Source of the DNA: a virus
Virus record (IMG/VR): IMGVR_UViG_3300046736_000176
Coordinates: 1 to 47,993 of that record
Strand: one strand, 5' to 3'
DNA: 47,993 nucleotides
The position numbers were made by a program, and so were the translations under genes. Each line of letters opens with the position of its first letter. Within the stretch, counting starts at the first letter, position 1. Below, piece by piece: positions 7,389-15,100 of the stretch. The notes below the pieces were generated by a model. The model ran no database searches. It saw nothing but the letters and a program-made list of their open reading frames with translations, and was not told where the DNA came from.

Positions 7389-8213
7389 TTAGGGAATGTG
7401 TTTCCATCTCTGGTTCTTGCGGATGCCTTGGATCAGGCTATGACTAACGCCGTATCTGGCCGCCATCTCTCGATCTGAGTACAATCCGGCATCACGCCGA
7501 ATTTCTCTTATTTGATCTTCAGTAAGCTTCGCCAGAGCTTTCTCTTCTCCAACTATCTGCCTGCCCTTACCCGTCATGTCATCCATGTTTTCTTGATGGG
7601 TTCCCAGGAACAGATGGTCAGGACGGCAGCACGGCGGATAGTCGCACTCATGGAGAACGAACTGTCCATCCAGAATGGGTCCGTTCTCCAACTCCCATGA
7701 GAAGACATGCGCGGTAACGACATCCGACGTTTTACTGTCAGACTGGTTGATCATCCCGTACCCGAACTTGTGCTTAGCTCCGGTAAACACCCAGCAATCA
7801 CCCTTGGGGCCACGCCCAGGTGTCGTGTCAACCTTGCTGTAAAGCTTGCAGCGGTTGGAACAGTACTTTGGACGTGACGCCCGCACCGCCCCAGGCTTCA
7901 GCACCGGTGCCGGAATTGGTGTCTGGCAGTGCGGGCACAGAACAACCCGTCCCTGACGCTTCTTCTCAACGCGCTGATCTCTTGTCGCGTTGTTGCTTTT
8001 CGTCCAGGTGGCCCTTGCCCGATCAGGATCCGCGTTCCGCCACTTTGCGGCATTTTCATTGGCGCACTCAAGGCATGCGCTGGAACTCACGTTGCGTTCC
8101 GAGATATGACCACGGGAGCATGCTTCACCTGTGAAGTATCTCTTCTCACCGGAGGCTATCGCCTGCTCCTTGGTGACAACGGGACGATTTTCGGGTATCA
8201 GTTGGGAAGCCAT
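7389..8213 (-). CDS. Free-standing HNH endonuclease
   Basis: A 274-residue HNH nuclease. The N-terminus has a CSRGH...CLECANENAAKWR finger common in phage HNH proteins; a second finger has CPHC and CSNRC. The catalytic core is VLHECDYPPCCRPDHLFLGT, with the His-Glu pair, metal-binding cysteines and the Asn/His part (HLFLGTHQENMDD). The C-terminus is a helix-turn-helix (LTEDQIREIRRD, then SDREMAARYGVSHSLIQGIR) probably used for site recognition. Start at 8213 is supported by AGGA six bases upstream. It is flanked by its own extended -10 promoter and a terminator, and separates tail genes, so it looks like a mobile homing-type gene, not a virion component. Target site unknown. Confidence 0.9.
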   Translation of the reverse strand: MASQLIPENRPVVTKEQAIASGEKRYFTGEACSRGHISERNVSSSACLECANENAAKWRNADPDRARATWTKSNNATRDQRVEKKRQGRVVLCPHCQTPIPAPVLKPGAVRASRPKYCSNRCKLYSKVDTTPGRGPKGDCWVFTGAKHKFGYGMINQSDSKTSDVVTAHVFSWELENGPILDGQFVLHECDYPPCCRPDHLFLGTHQENMDDMTGKGRQIVGEEKALAKLTEDQIREIRRDAGLYSDREMAARYGVSHSLIQGIRKNQRWKHIP

Positions 8214-8293
8214 TTTGTCCTGCTTGCATCAGGTTGGTGGTTAGGTCCGGAAGGGTGTAGTAAGCACCCTCCCGGCCCGTCTTGCGCCCCGGC

Positions 8294-8302
8294 ATTATAC
8301 CA
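8294..8302 (-). promoter_or_regulatory. Extended -10 promoter for the HNH gene
   Basis: Minus strand TGGTATAAT (TGn plus a perfect -10) lies about 80 bases before the HNH start. The expected -35 position reads roughly GGGAAC, which is poor, so activity would depend on the extended -10. Confidence 0.5.
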
Positions 8303-8356
8303 TCTTCCGTGTTCAAGTTCCCGTTTTTAGTGATACTTTTTGCCGTCATTTAGCGG

Positions 8357-8581
8357 TCAGCTTGCCGCCACGGCGACGCCGGGAACGATGCGCAGCCAGG
8401 ACGTCCCGTTGGAGATCGCGGCACAGGCGACACCGGAGTTGCCATTGCTCACCCAGATCAGCCTGTTTGGATGGGCCGCGGCGCTTGGCAGGGTGGCGAC
8501 GGTGTAGGTGGGCAGGGTCATCGCGGCGTTGAGGGATGTGCTGCCGGTGCGTCCGAGGGCGATATCGTTGCTGAGTGCCAT
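8357..8581 (-). CDS. Small structural-type hypothetical protein
   Basis: A 74-residue protein rich in Ala, Thr and Ser (LPTYTVATLPSAAAHPNRLI, VSNGNSGVACAA). The LPTYTVATLPSA...RLIWVSNG pattern recurs in phage tail-fibre-associated proteins that form short beta strands, so a small fibre or decoration subunit is plausible. It has a terminator just upstream and the HNH cassette just downstream, so it is transcribed by readthrough or from an unseen promoter. Function not established. Confidence 0.65.
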   Translation of the reverse strand: MALSNDIALGRTGSTSLNAAMTLPTYTVATLPSAAAHPNRLIWVSNGNSGVACAAISNGTSWLRIVPGVAVAAS

Positions 8582-8610
8582 GGCTGGTGTTTCCTGTGGT
8601 TCGGGGGCAA

Positions 8611-8641
8611 CAAAAAAGCCGCCCCCGATAAGGAGCGGCTT
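8611..8641 (-). terminator. Rho-independent terminator
   Basis: Minus strand stem AAGCCGC / GCGGCTT with inner TCC/GGG pairs, followed by TTTT. It lies between the gene ending at 8675 and the one starting at 8581. Confidence 0.8.
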
Positions 8642-8674
8642 GGGGTCGTGTCGTGTCTTGGCTTGGTTCAGGCG

Positions 8675-9049
8675 TTACGGGTTATGCCGGTAGGCTTGGG
8701 TATTGGGAATCCAGGGACCGATGGGATCCCCGCCGTTATACTGGACGGTATCCAGGTAAATTTCTGGCAGATCGTCGATGCCCTCATAGTAGGGCACGAC
8801 CTGGAACGGGATGGTCAGGATCTGGGTGACCAGATGGTCGGTACCGTTGGCGGTGTAAGAGAAGTTGGTCTGGGCTTCGTGTTGTTTCGGGGATCGGCAG
8901 AAAACGCGCAGCCATCCCTCGTCGTCGTCGAACTCGCTGACAGCGGCGATCCGGCTGCCGGTGGTTGGATCGAGGACGCGCCACGGACACGTGTGGGATG
9001 GTTTTTGCGGGTCCTGGGCGTCCATCCAGTCACTGACCTTGAAGTGCAT
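8675..9049 (-). CDS. Hypothetical protein of the tail-completion region
   Basis: A 124-residue acidic protein I do not recognise. Distinct stretches are WMDAQDPQKPSHTCPWRVLD, an acidic EFDDDEGWLRVFCRSP and a C-terminal YYEGIDDLPEIYLDTVQYN. It starts two bases after the tail-terminator-like gene, so it is in the same operon, and it is the last gene before a terminator. Position suggests a tail-completion or tube-related protein. Confidence 0.65.
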   Translation of the reverse strand: MHFKVSDWMDAQDPQKPSHTCPWRVLDPTTGSRIAAVSEFDDDEGWLRVFCRSPKQHEAQTNFSYTANGTDHLVTQILTIPFQVVPYYEGIDDLPEIYLDTVQYNGGDPIGPWIPNTQAYRHNP

Positions 9050-9051
9050 CT

Positions 9052-9456
9052 CTACAGCGCCTTTTGCTCGTCGTAGGCAAAGGTAATGCGGACCTGTGTC
9101 TGGTCCTTAGCGTCGTCACCCTGGCCCACTTCCAGCATGCTCGCGGCTCCGGTGGTCAGGACACCGAAGGTCTTGCCCTCCAGGATGTTCATCACCATCA
9201 GGGAGAGGTCTGAGGCGGACCGGGTGCCGCTGCCGAGCGGCACGAAGATCTGGACGAAGATGATGCCGCGCCGATCGTAGTTGCCCACATTGCCGGACCA
9301 GGAGCGCAACTCAGAGTCTGCGTGGATGATCGTGAAACGAACCCAGTTGGCATCCGGCATTGGCGGGGTCGTGTTGCCCCAGGCAATCGGCGTCGTATTG
9401 CCCCAGGCTGTCTTGAAGGCGGTCTCCAGGATGGCCTTGGCTTCGGAGGGAGTCAC
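9052..9456 (-). CDS. Tail terminator-like protein (DUF4128-like)
   Basis: A 134-residue protein beginning at GTG 9456, which overlaps the stop of the preceding gene (GTGA). It has the layout of phage tail terminator-like proteins: an N-terminal helix (SEAKAILETAFKTAWG), a central PDANWVRFTIIHADS strand, the conserved RRGIIFVQIFVPLGSGTRSA (a ring-forming segment) and a C-terminal QTQVRITFAYDE. Such proteins cap the tail tube so that it can join the head. The start was chosen from the overlap because an upstream ATG in frame would run antisensically through the gp10-like gene. An in-frame 24-base duplication gives WGNTTP twice. Confidence 0.72.
   Translation of the reverse strand: MTPSEAKAILETAFKTAWGNTTPIAWGNTTPPMPDANWVRFTIIHADSELRSWSGNVGNYDRRGIIFVQIFVPLGSGTRSASDLSLMVMNILEGKTFGVLTTGAASMLEVGQGDDAKDQTQVRITFAYDEQKAL
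9368..9409 (-). repeat. 24-base tandem duplication inside the tail terminator gene
   Basis: Two near-identical 24-base units encode AWGNTTPI and AWGNTTPP in tandem. The reading frame is preserved; the second copy is incomplete at its end. Confidence 0.8.
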
Positions 9457-9872
9457 TTCTTCATCTCTTGGACAGCGGCATCGATGGCAAAGCTCATCAT
9501 GCCGCCCGGAGCCTGGCGGCTGGTGCCGTCTTCCAGGGACTCGATGTAGGGAACGTTGTTGCGAATAAAGAGTTTCCTGCCGAAGGTGTAGGCCCCGGCG
9601 ACTTCGCGGATATTGCCTTCGTTGATCTGGATGGCTTCTGAGGCGGTGCTGCCCTTGCTGCCCGGCGTGTAGTCTGGTTCTCCCATGAAGGGGGAGTCGA
9701 GACTGGCGGTCCAGCCGCTTCTGGCGCGGGATGTGTCGATGGGCGTGTGGCGGTAGGCTGCCCGGTGGGCGGCGGCGGCGACGCGCTTGACCCAGCGCAT
9801 GTGTTCGAACTTGGCGTCCCGGATGTAGTTGTTGAGCTGGCTCCGGAAGGCGCGGGCGCTGTTCTCGGCCAT
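9453..9872 (-). CDS. HK97 gp10-like tail completion protein
   Basis: A 139-residue protein with the layout of the HK97 gp10 / neck-completion family: a helical N-terminus (AENSARAFRSQLNNYIRDAK), the DTSRARSGWTASLDSP turn near residue 47 (a 'P-x-DTG-x-L' type motif), then NNVPYIESLEDGTSRQAPGG, a hallmark-like VPYIxxLExGtSxQAP segment, and a C-terminal helix. These proteins act in head-tail joining. It overlaps the upstream gene by one base (TGATG) and the downstream GTG by four, so expression is coupled. Confidence 0.82.
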   Translation of the reverse strand: MAENSARAFRSQLNNYIRDAKFEHMRWVKRVAAAAHRAAYRHTPIDTSRARSGWTASLDSPFMGEPDYTPGSKGSTASEAIQINEGNIREVAGAYTFGRKLFIRNNVPYIESLEDGTSRQAPGGMMSFAIDAAVQEMKK

Positions 9873-10081
9873 CAGGCACCGCCCCGGCGGCCCGCCTCTG
9901 CGCGGTCCCTGTCATTGGCCTCGTCGAGCATTTGGAGACAGGCCGTCCACGGTGAGATCAGCAGGCTGATCCAGATGTAGGCGTAGCCCCGGACGAGCGT
10001 GACGGGGTCGGTAAAGGTGGTCGTCATTTGGGATGTCACCGGCACTGGGGCGGCGCGCGGCTTGAACTGAAGAACGGTCAT
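9872..10081 (-). CDS. Hypothetical small protein with one hydrophobic segment
   Basis: A 69-residue protein starting at ATG 10081, preceded by GGAGG eight bases upstream. The middle (RGYAYIWISLLISPWTACLQ) is hydrophobic and could be a membrane or buried helix, followed by a charged RDRAEAGRRGG tail. Stop overlaps the start of the gp10-like gene. I do not recognise a family. Alternative start at 10099 has no better ribosome site. Confidence 0.55.
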   Translation of the reverse strand: MTVLQFKPRAAPVPVTSQMTTTFTDPVTLVRGYAYIWISLLISPWTACLQMLDEANDRDRAEAGRRGGA

Positions 10082-10202
10082 GGGGGAAACCTCCACCAAG
10101 CGGAAAGAGGGGGAACTCCCTGGAGTTTGATCCGTGTTCTGGGCACGGAATGACGCGAAACGGGACTTGCCCGACAGGGGAAACGGCCTATCTGAGCCGA
10201 AA

Positions 10203-10230
10203 TTGACCCACCTGTGCGGGGTGATATATA
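10203..10230 (+). promoter_or_regulatory. Candidate sigma70-type promoter on the plus strand
   Basis: Plus strand TTGACC (10203-10208), a 16-base spacer and TATATA (10225-10230). It points rightward into the 3' end of the connector gene 10257-10625, antisense to it. The surrounding 175-base gap (10082-10256) has no gene. Confidence 0.35.
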
Positions 10231-10256
10231 CCGTAAAGAATATGCCTAGTCCAGAT

Positions 10257-10625
10257 TTATCGGCGGAGCATCAGTTCGTGATAGATCGGCGGCGAATACA
10301 GATCGCCCGTGGCCCGCATTACCCGCCAGACCTGTCCATTCGGCAAGGTCACGCTGTCCCCCTGTTCGGGCCGAAAGTCGATGTCCTTTCCCCGAATAAT
10401 GCATTGCAGGTCCCCGACCCGGATATCGGTGCCGTCAATGAGATCAGCTTTGTAGCCGCTGAGGATGCAGAGCGGCGTCGCGGTCACGACGTTGTCCGTG
10501 GTGGTCCCGGTGGCGGGGTTGTAGACACCGCGCGTGATCCGCCTGATCGTGACCACCTGCTTAAGATCTCCCAGGGAAGTCCATGCAGTATCTAGGCCGT
10601 CCCGGATCGTGTCGAGGACACCCAT
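10257..10625 (-). CDS. Putative head-tail connector / stopper protein
   Basis: A 122-residue protein starting at ATG 10625, one base after the previous stop (TGACATG). It is mostly beta: VVTIRRITRGVYNPATGTTT, LCILSGYKADLIDG, then VGDLQCIIRGKDIDF and SVTLPNGQVWRVMRA. The pattern of a duplicated barrel with 'VGD' and 'G..WRV' near the end is the one seen in phage stopper-type connectors that follow the adaptor gene. Upstream in-frame ATG at 10742 would overlap the preceding gene by more than 100 bases and was not used. Assignment from position and pattern. Confidence 0.62.
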   Translation of the reverse strand: MGVLDTIRDGLDTAWTSLGDLKQVVTIRRITRGVYNPATGTTTDNVVTATPLCILSGYKADLIDGTDIRVGDLQCIIRGKDIDFRPEQGDSVTLPNGQVWRVMRATGDLYSPPIYHELMLRR

Positions 10626-10626
10626 G

Positions 10627-10905
10627 TCAGTTTCCCCCGATGCGGCAGAGCAGGGTGGCGGCTCCGGATACGAGCCGGTGATGGTTGGGGCCGCCGCCGT
10701 TGCACCAGCCGGTTGAGACCGTGCCCGTGGAACTGACCGCAACCATCGCCATGGCGGAGACGTTGCCGGACCGAGCGCGGCTCAGCAGATCGACCAGCAT
10801 GTCGATAACCTCCGGCTCTCCGTTGCGCGGCGTATCCAGCACGCGCATTTCTCCGCCGGACTTGAACCGGATTCGACCGATCCGGCATCCTCTGTTGCCG
10901 CTCAT
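10627..10905 (-). CDS. Conserved hypothetical phage protein (connector region)
   Basis: A 92-residue protein whose ATG (10905) overlaps the stop of the adaptor-like gene (ATGA). The middle NGEPEVIDMLVDLLSRARSG, followed by AMAMVAVSSTGTVSTGW, resembles a family of small proteins found in phages and prophages whose N-terminal helix pair (EPEVVxxLEDLLxRARxG) precedes a hydrophobic beta segment. The role is unknown. It is followed one base later by the stopper-like gene, so it belongs to the head-tail joining block. Confidence 0.62.
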   Translation of the reverse strand: MSGNRGCRIGRIRFKSGGEMRVLDTPRNGEPEVIDMLVDLLSRARSGNVSAMAMVAVSSTGTVSTGWCNGGGPNHHRLVSGAATLLCRIGGN

Positions 10906-11471
10906 CGGACGAGCCTGGCGCTGCCATATCCGAAGCGCGGGATGCTGTAGTCCAGCAGCCAGGCAACGACAGATCGTGGAATCACCGGAACGGTCGTGGC
11001 GGTGGTGCCGGTAGTCGAGCCGGACGAAGTACTGGACGAATTGGCCATGGTCAACTCGATCGGCCCGACCACGATCTTCTCCACGTTTCCGGCGGAGGCT
11101 GAGCCAGACGCGGTATCCGTGGCGCTGCCGCCGGCATCGAACCTTCCTCCCAGGATGCGGGCCAGTTCGGCGGTGGCGCATTTGAGGAAGTTCGGCAGCG
11201 GAGCGGCGGGGATGATGAAGCCATCCCGGTCTCTCAGACCCCAGCGCGGGAACTCCAGTCCCTGAAGCCTGGATACACGGTGGCCGAAGAAATCGAACGA
11301 GGTATCGATCATGCGGGTCGCCGTGATGATGCGGATCTGTTTGTCTGGCAGGTCAACATCGGCCCAGTCCTGGCCGTCGACGTTGGAGGCAGAAAATCCG
11401 TCAGCAAATTCGACCGTGACGTATGACGTTGCCCCTTCAAGCCCCACACCCGTTTCGACGATGAACGCCAT
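10902..11471 (-). CDS. Head-tail adaptor, DnaT-like fold family
   Basis: A 189-residue protein starting at ATG 11471. Its first half fits the phage family annotated as DnaT-like: AFIVETGVGLEGATSYVTVE, then DLPDKQIRIITATRMIDT, FFGHRVSRLQGLEFPRWGLR and LPNFLKCATAELARIL. In phages this family sits where the connector that docks under the portal is found, so I infer a head-tail adaptor. The C-terminal 60 residues are Ser/Thr/Gly-rich (SSSTSSGSTTGTTATT) followed by a short ordered end. An alternative start two codons upstream (MEMAF) is possible. A terminator precedes the gene. Confidence 0.72.
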   Translation of the reverse strand: MAFIVETGVGLEGATSYVTVEFADGFSASNVDGQDWADVDLPDKQIRIITATRMIDTSFDFFGHRVSRLQGLEFPRWGLRDRDGFIIPAAPLPNFLKCATAELARILGGRFDAGGSATDTASGSASAGNVEKIVVGPIELTMANSSSTSSGSTTGTTATTVPVIPRSVVAWLLDYSIPRFGYGSARLVR

Positions 11472-11482
11472 TTCCATATCCT

Positions 11483-11513
11483 CAAAAAGAAGGCCGGTCC
11501 CGCGAGGAACCGC
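11483..11513 (-). terminator. Rho-independent terminator
   Basis: Minus strand CGGTTCC-TCGC-GGGACCG stem (one G-T pair) followed by GCCTTCTTTTT. It sits between the small membrane protein gene and the adaptor gene, so it separates the spike block from the connector block. Confidence 0.7.
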
Positions 11514-11579
11514 CCTTTCCAAAAGCCAACCCCGCGCGCTCCAGGCAAGAGATCGGAGATGGTTTTCAGACATCAAGCT

Positions 11580-11777
11580 TCAGTCGAGCCTGGTGCTCCC
11601 GACATTGCCGATACCTGTTTCTCCCAGGAATGTGACGAGCAACCAGAGCAAGACGAAAATCACGACGGCAACGTTGAGAATGTTTTTTATCTTCGGATCC
11701 ATCGGCACGTAGCTGTTGATCAGGTACATAGCAACGCCGACGACGACCAGAACGACGATCAGGGTGATCAGGTTCAT
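11580..11777 (-). CDS. Small membrane protein, Thivi_2564-like
   Basis: A 65-residue protein with two membrane helices, about residues 2-22 (NLITLIVVLVVVGVAMYLIN) and 35-56 (ILNVAVVIFVLLWLLVTFLG), joined by the short YVPMDPKIKN loop. This hairpin with a PMDxKIKNILN loop is the pattern of the Thivi_2564 family of bacterial membrane proteins. The start at 11777 is set by AAGGAA ten bases upstream; longer in-frame starts would overlap the preceding gene. In a phage late region two-helix proteins of this size are often holins, but no endolysin gene adjoins it. Function unresolved. Confidence 0.72.
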   Translation of the reverse strand: MNLITLIVVLVVVGVAMYLINSYVPMDPKIKNILNVAVVIFVLLWLLVTFLGETGIGNVGSTRLD

Positions 11778-11790
11778 GACCTGGGGTTCC

Positions 11791-12144
11791 TTAGGTAGGG
11801 GGTTTGATGAGGGCTTTTTTGATCTCGAACTCTCCGGTGAAGACCGTGGCCACGTCTCCGCTGGCATCGATTGCCTCGAGTTCGTGGTAAAATAAACCGC
11901 TGAGGTTCACCGTATCTTCCGGTTCGAGAACGACGGTCACGAGACCGCCGGTCTCGTCGTCGATCTGGATGCCGTCGGTTTCGGTTTTCTGGAGGACGGG
12001 AGTCGAGGAAAATACGCCGGTGGCCTTAAGCTTGGACGCCTGCCATCGCAGCGTGGCGCCGGTCAGTTCGAGGGCTGTTCCGTCGTCCCGCTTCAGGGAG
12101 AAGTGAAGGCGCTTGGTGTCTCCCTGATAGAGCGTGAAATCCAT
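11791..12144 (-). CDS. BppU-like N-terminal domain protein (baseplate/fibre attachment)
   Basis: A 117-residue protein with a single beta-sandwich domain like the N-terminal domain of phage BppU-type proteins: FTLYQGDTKRLHFSLKRDDG, then ELTGATLRWQASKLKATG and LVTVVLEPEDTVNLSGLFYH. The opening 'QGDT...F.L...DG...LTGA' is typical. In known phages this domain anchors receptor-binding proteins or decorates the tail tip, so it may connect the preceding spike proteins to the virion. It starts 19 bases after the repeat protein and is followed 13 bases later by the membrane protein. Confidence 0.7.
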   Translation of the reverse strand: MDFTLYQGDTKRLHFSLKRDDGTALELTGATLRWQASKLKATGVFSSTPVLQKTETDGIQIDDETGGLVTVVLEPEDTVNLSGLFYHELEAIDASGDVATVFTGEFEIKKALIKPPT

Positions 12145-12163
12145 CGGATGGTCCTTACTCGAA

Positions 12164-15100
12164 TTACTGGGGGGCCGCGGAAACGGTGGCGATCAGGTAA
12201 ACGTCCGGAGACTTCCCGCCGCCCATGTCCACCTCGACGGATGCCGCTCCCGACAGAGATGCGTCCGGAGCCAGCGTACCGCCCTCCATTTGCACTTCCC
12301 AGACAAGGTCGATAGCGCCCGGAACGACGAATCTCCCCGCCGCCTGATGATGGGGGAAGGGCAGGGTAACGGAGCTGGTCGCGTCCCGGAGCGGCAGGGA
12401 AGTAATGCCTTCCGCGCTATGGGTTGGACGACGCAGGACAACCTGGCTGACGCCGTTCCTGATCGGAAGGATGGTGGCGCCGTCCGCGACGTGAGCCGGG
12501 AGAGAAAGGGAAAGAGCAGACGTGCCGGTTATGCCGGGTGGAAACGGTTGTCCCTGTCCGCTGGAGCGCAGGAAGGGCAGGACGCCGGAGATTGATCCCG
12601 TCCGCTGCGGGATCGTCCTGGACCCGTCAGAACTGGTGCGGAAGGTCGGGAACCTGACAGAGCCGGTGGCAACCCTGGACGGGATTGAGCGGGTCCCGGC
12701 CGCACTTCCGGTGAGGGTCGGCAGGGTGACGGAACTGTCCGCGTAGATGCCGGGCAGCAATGCCTCTCCGGCTGCCGCATGGCCCAACCTGGGCAGCGTG
12801 ACGGCGGAAGTGCCGACGGCTGCCGGGGCGATCCGGATGCCCAGGGAGGAGACCAGCGGGAACGGCAGGATGGTGGCCGACGTTCCCGTCCGCGCCGGGA
12901 TCGTCCTGGACCCCGTGCCGGTGCCGGTCGGTTTCGGGAACCGGGTGCTGCTGAGGCCATCGAGTCCACCGATACCGCGCTGTCCAGTGGCGGAGTGGCT
13001 CAGTTTGGAGACCGTGGAGCTTGAACTTCCGGTTCGGATGGGGATCGTGCGGGAGCCCGCTCCGGCCGCTGTCATGGTGGGCAGCGTCACGGTACTGGTG
13101 ACGACGGCTGCTGGGGGCTGTCGTGAGCCGATCGCGACCACGGTCGGCTTGGGAAGCGTGACGGCGGAGACCGCAATGGCCTCGGGAGGCTGCCTGGCCC
13201 CGGTCGCCGACGATGTCGGCATAGGCAGCGTGACGCCTGAACTGGCGATGCGCTCCGGCGGGCTTCTTTGACCGGCGGCGCCGTGAGTGGGAAATGGCAG
13301 CGCCCCAAGCGACGTAGCGGTCAGCATCGGAGGAGTGCGGGAGCCGGCTGCCGCTGTCTGTGGAAAGCGCAGGATCGAAATGCTTGTGCCGGATCTGGTC
13401 GGGATAGATCTCCCTCCTGAGCCAAGACCGGCCAGCTTAACCCACGTCACGGCGCTGTTCCCGGAGAGGGCGGGGACGGTCCGTGAGCCGGTCCCGGCCC
13501 CTGCCAGGGACGACAACCTGACAGCACTGCCGCCGGTTCGGTCGGGCAGGGTCCGGAACGCGGTGGCGGTGCTCGTCGCTTTCGGCAACGTCACGGAGAT
13601 GGTGCCGGAACGCACCGGGATGGTCCGGGAGGCGACGGTTACCGTCGTCAGTTTGGGCCATGTGGCGGTGCCGGAGCCGGTTCTCTGGGGGATCGTCCTG
13701 GTCCCGGCAGAGGTGCCGGTCAGTGCAGACAGGACGACGGCGCTTCCGCCTGTGCGTGCCGGTACTGTTCTGATGCCTGCTGCGGTGCCTGTCAGGATTG
13801 GCAGGATGATAGCCGAGGCGCCTGTGTTGCCGGGCAGGGATCTCCCGCCCAGAGCGCTGTGACCAAGCAACGGCAGCGTTACAGCGCTGGTGCCAGTCCT
13901 GGCCGGCGATGTCCGGGAACCGGCACCGCTGCCCGTTGCCTTTGGCACCGTGGATGCGCTGATGCCGATAACCGTCGGGGCCAGACGACTTCCCGTCGCC
14001 GTCTGGGAAAGGGCAACCAAGGTCGCAGAGGATGTCCCTGTCCGATTTGGGATCGTCCTGGCTCCGGCCGCAGCCGCCGTCGCCTTGGGCAGTATTCCGC
14101 TGGAGGTGGCTGTCCTGTTTGGGATGGTTCTGGAACCTGCCGCCACGCCGGTAAGCTTCGGCCAAGTCACGGCTGAGATTGCGATCCTGTCCGGGATGGT
14201 CCGGCTGGCGCTGGAAGCCGTGGTCAGCTTTGTCCATGTGACGGCACCGCTGGCGATCCTGTCCGGGATGCTTCTGCCGCCGGTCGCGGTCGTGGTGGCT
14301 TTTGGAAGAGTTGAGACCGACGTGCCGCTTAGTGCGTCGATGGTCTGAACGGTGAACTCACTGGAGAATTCGTAGGAGAACTCGTTTCCAGCATAGTGTT
14401 GGACGTTGGCGACGTGGAGGACAGGGAATAGGGATACGGCGCTGGTACCTATCCTGTCTGGGATCGTCCTTGAAGCGGTTGCGGTGCCGGTAAGCTTCGG
14501 CGATATAACGGCGCTGGTGCCGGTCCTGTCCGGGATGGTCCTTGAACCGGACGCGGCTCCAATAAGCTTTGGCGATGTGACGGCGCTGGTGCCTGCCCTG
14601 TCTGGAATTGTCCTTGAAGCCGTCGCGGTACCGGTAAGCTTTGGAGAGATGACAGCGCTGGTGCCGGTCCTACTTGGGATCGTCCTTGAAGCGGTTGCGG
14701 TGCCGGTAAGCTTAGGCGATGTGACGGCGCTTGTGCCGGTTCGGTCCGGAATGGTCCTTGAACCGGACGCGGTACCGGTAAGCTTTGGAGAGATGACAGC
14801 GCTGGTGCCGCTGATTTCAACAACCGCTCGCCGCGCGTCCAGTCCATTCGTGTAAATGGATAGAATCTGATCGTCCGTGAGAGCGCTGTCGAAGACGAAA
14901 AGCTCGGCAAGCGCACCGTCAAAATTACTTTTGAAGGTTGCGTTACCGACGAACATATCGGTAGTCCAGGTATTGCGGGTGGAGACGGTATCCACCCTCG
15001 ACTGCTTGACGCCATTGACAAAAAGCTCGACGGCACCGGTTGCCGCCGTCCAGCGGCCGACATAGTGTTTCCACGTCCCGTAGGACATCCCCGCGTCATC

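Noticed and set aside
8146-8349. 67-codon minus frame upstream of the HNH gene
   Set aside because: It overlaps the HNH start in another frame and its region holds the HNH promoter; no coupling or family pattern supports it.
12311-14809. Regular 72-base repeats as a CRISPR array
   Set aside because: Units are coding, in frame, without spacers, and form part of one long protein.
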